DNA from: CAYLLT01 sp964548565
GTDB lineage: Bacteria; Planctomycetota; Phycisphaerae; UBA1845; PWPN01
Length of the DNA: 5,722 nucleotides
Direction of reading: 5' to 3'
NCBI GenBank assembly: GCA_964548565.1
Contig: CAZJTF010000412.1
Span: 1-5,722 of the forward strand
The position numbers were made by a program, and so were the translations under genes. The notes below the pieces were generated by a model that searched no databases, was not told the origin of the DNA, and saw nothing but the letters and a program-made list of their open reading frames with translations. Shown piece by piece: positions 4,863 to 5,722 of this stretch. Position 1 is the stretch's first letter; every line of letters starts with the position of its first letter.

Positions 4863-5722
4863 ATGTTCGAAGCACTCTCCAAGCGGTTCGGCGACGTGTT
4901 CAACCGGATGCGTGGCCGCGGCAAAATAACCGAGGCCAATGTCGCCGAGGCCATGCGAGAGGTGCGGACGGCGCTCCTCGAGGCCGACGTCCACGTCCAG
5001 GTCGTCAAGAAGTTCTGCGACGACGTGATGCAGAAGGCGCTCGGCGCCAAAGTGATCGAAACGCTGCACCCCGACCAGGTGCTGGTGAAGATCGTCCACG
5101 ACGAGCTCGTGCAGCTCATGGGGCCCGTCGATTCGCGCATACCGTACGTCACACCCGGGCCCACGATCATCCTGATGGCCGGCCTCCAGGGTTCCGGCAA
5201 GACCACGACCTGCGGCAAGCTCGCCAAGTACGTGATGTCGCGTGGGAAGCGCCCGCTGATGGTTGCCGCCGACCTCAAGCGCCCGGCCGCCATCGATCAG
5301 CTCGAAGTGATCGGTGAGCAGGTGGGCGTGCCCGTCTATGCCGAACGCGATCACCAGAACCCGGTCAAGGTCTGCCGCAATGGCGTGATCGAGGCCCGCA
5401 AACGTGATCGTGACGTCGTGATTCTCGATACCGCCGGTCGTCTCGCCATCGACGACGACCTGATGAACGAAATCGCCCAGGTCGAGCAGGCCACGCAGCC
5501 GCACCAGGTCTATCTGGTTATCGACGCGATGACCGGGCAGGACGCCGTGACCACCGCTCGGCACTTCAACGAGCGGCTCGAACTCGACGGGCTGATCCTG
5601 ACCAAGTTCGACTCCGATACGCGCGGTGGTGCGGCCCTTTCCGCCAAGACCATCACCGGCAAGCCGATCAAGTTCATCGGCGTCGGCGAGAAACTCGACA
5701 ACCTCGAGGAGTTCCACGCCGA
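4863..5722 (+). CDS. ffh: Signal recognition particle GTPase Ffh (SRP54), 3' end beyond the window
   Basis: The first 286 residues are present. Ffh binds the signal sequence of nascent membrane proteins together with SRP RNA and delivers ribosomes to the receptor FtsY at the membrane. The N domain (about 1-90) contains the ITEANVAEAMREVRTALLEADV helix pair (22-43) typical of Ffh. The G domain shows G1 GLQGSGKTTT (107-116), DLKRPAA (137-143), G3 DTAGR (189-193), DAMTGQDA (221-228), G4 TKFD followed by SDTRGGAALS (247-260), and GVGEKLDNLEEF (273-284). The methionine-rich M domain that binds signal peptide and RNA would lie past the right edge. The ATG is set by the conserved MFEALSKRF opening, although only a weak GGA (4855-4857) serves as ribosome binding site. 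The G4 segment differs slightly from the usual TKxDGDARGGAALS. It has its own promoter at 4760-4788. Confidence 0.97.
   Translation, partial: MFEALSKRFGDVFNRMRGRGKITEANVAEAMREVRTALLEADVHVQVVKKFCDDVMQKALGAKVIETLHPDQVLVKIVHDELVQLMGPVDSRIPYVTPGPTIILMAGLQGSGKTTTCGKLAKYVMSRGKRPLMVAADLKRPAAIDQLEVIGEQVGVPVYAERDHQNPVKVCRNGVIEARKRDRDVVILDTAGRLAIDDDLMNEIAQVEQATQPHQVYLVIDAMTGQDAVTTARHFNERLELDGLILTKFDSDTRGGAALSAKTITGKPIKFIGVGEKLDNLEEFHA

Noticed and set aside
4782..5717. 311-codon open frame on the - strand opposite ffh
   Set aside because: ffh on the + strand carries all GTPase motifs, so this is an antisense shadow.

Overview
The window is high-GC bacterial DNA with every supported gene on the + strand. 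Its gene set fits a member of the Planctomycetota best: a stand-alone divergent GroES, a BtpA/SgcQ protein, an MJ0042-like zinc-ribbon membrane protein, a thioredoxin-fold lipoprotein without cysteines, and an Ffh with a variant G4 motif. This placement is inferred from protein style. There is no rRNA in the window to prove it.

Layout. Bases 1-296 hold no gene I can support, only a GC-rich hairpin and a weak promoter candidate. Bases 297-1471 form a probable two-gene unit: a PmtA-type SAM-dependent methyltransferase (possibly making phosphatidylcholine), then a small lipoprotein with a redox-dead thioredoxin-like domain. A 190-bp regulatory gap follows. It carries several inverted repeats, one of them terminator-like, and a strong promoter with a perfect TATAAT box. 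That promoter drives groES (1648-1971), which is followed closely by a BtpA/SgcQ TIM-barrel gene (2029-2823) and an S66 LD-carboxypeptidase/MccF-family gene (2847-3953). The short gaps and good ribosome binding sites suggest one operon. A predicted zinc-ribbon membrane protein (4104-4703) comes next with its own candidate promoter. Finally ffh, the GTPase of the signal recognition particle, starts at 4863 behind another good promoter and runs off the right edge with its N and G domains visible.

How the genes fit together. ffh is a housekeeping gene for membrane-protein targeting. The methyltransferase, lipoprotein, S66 peptidase and zinc-ribbon protein all point to the cell envelope, but only the close spacing within the two proposed operons suggests functional links. 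I see no mobile element, CRISPR array, tRNA or rRNA. Nothing here is clearly a new system. The best leads are the groES-btpA-S66 trio without groEL, the MccF-like spacing of the S66 catalytic triad, the cysteine-free thioredoxin lipoprotein, and the symmetric elements upstream of groES.
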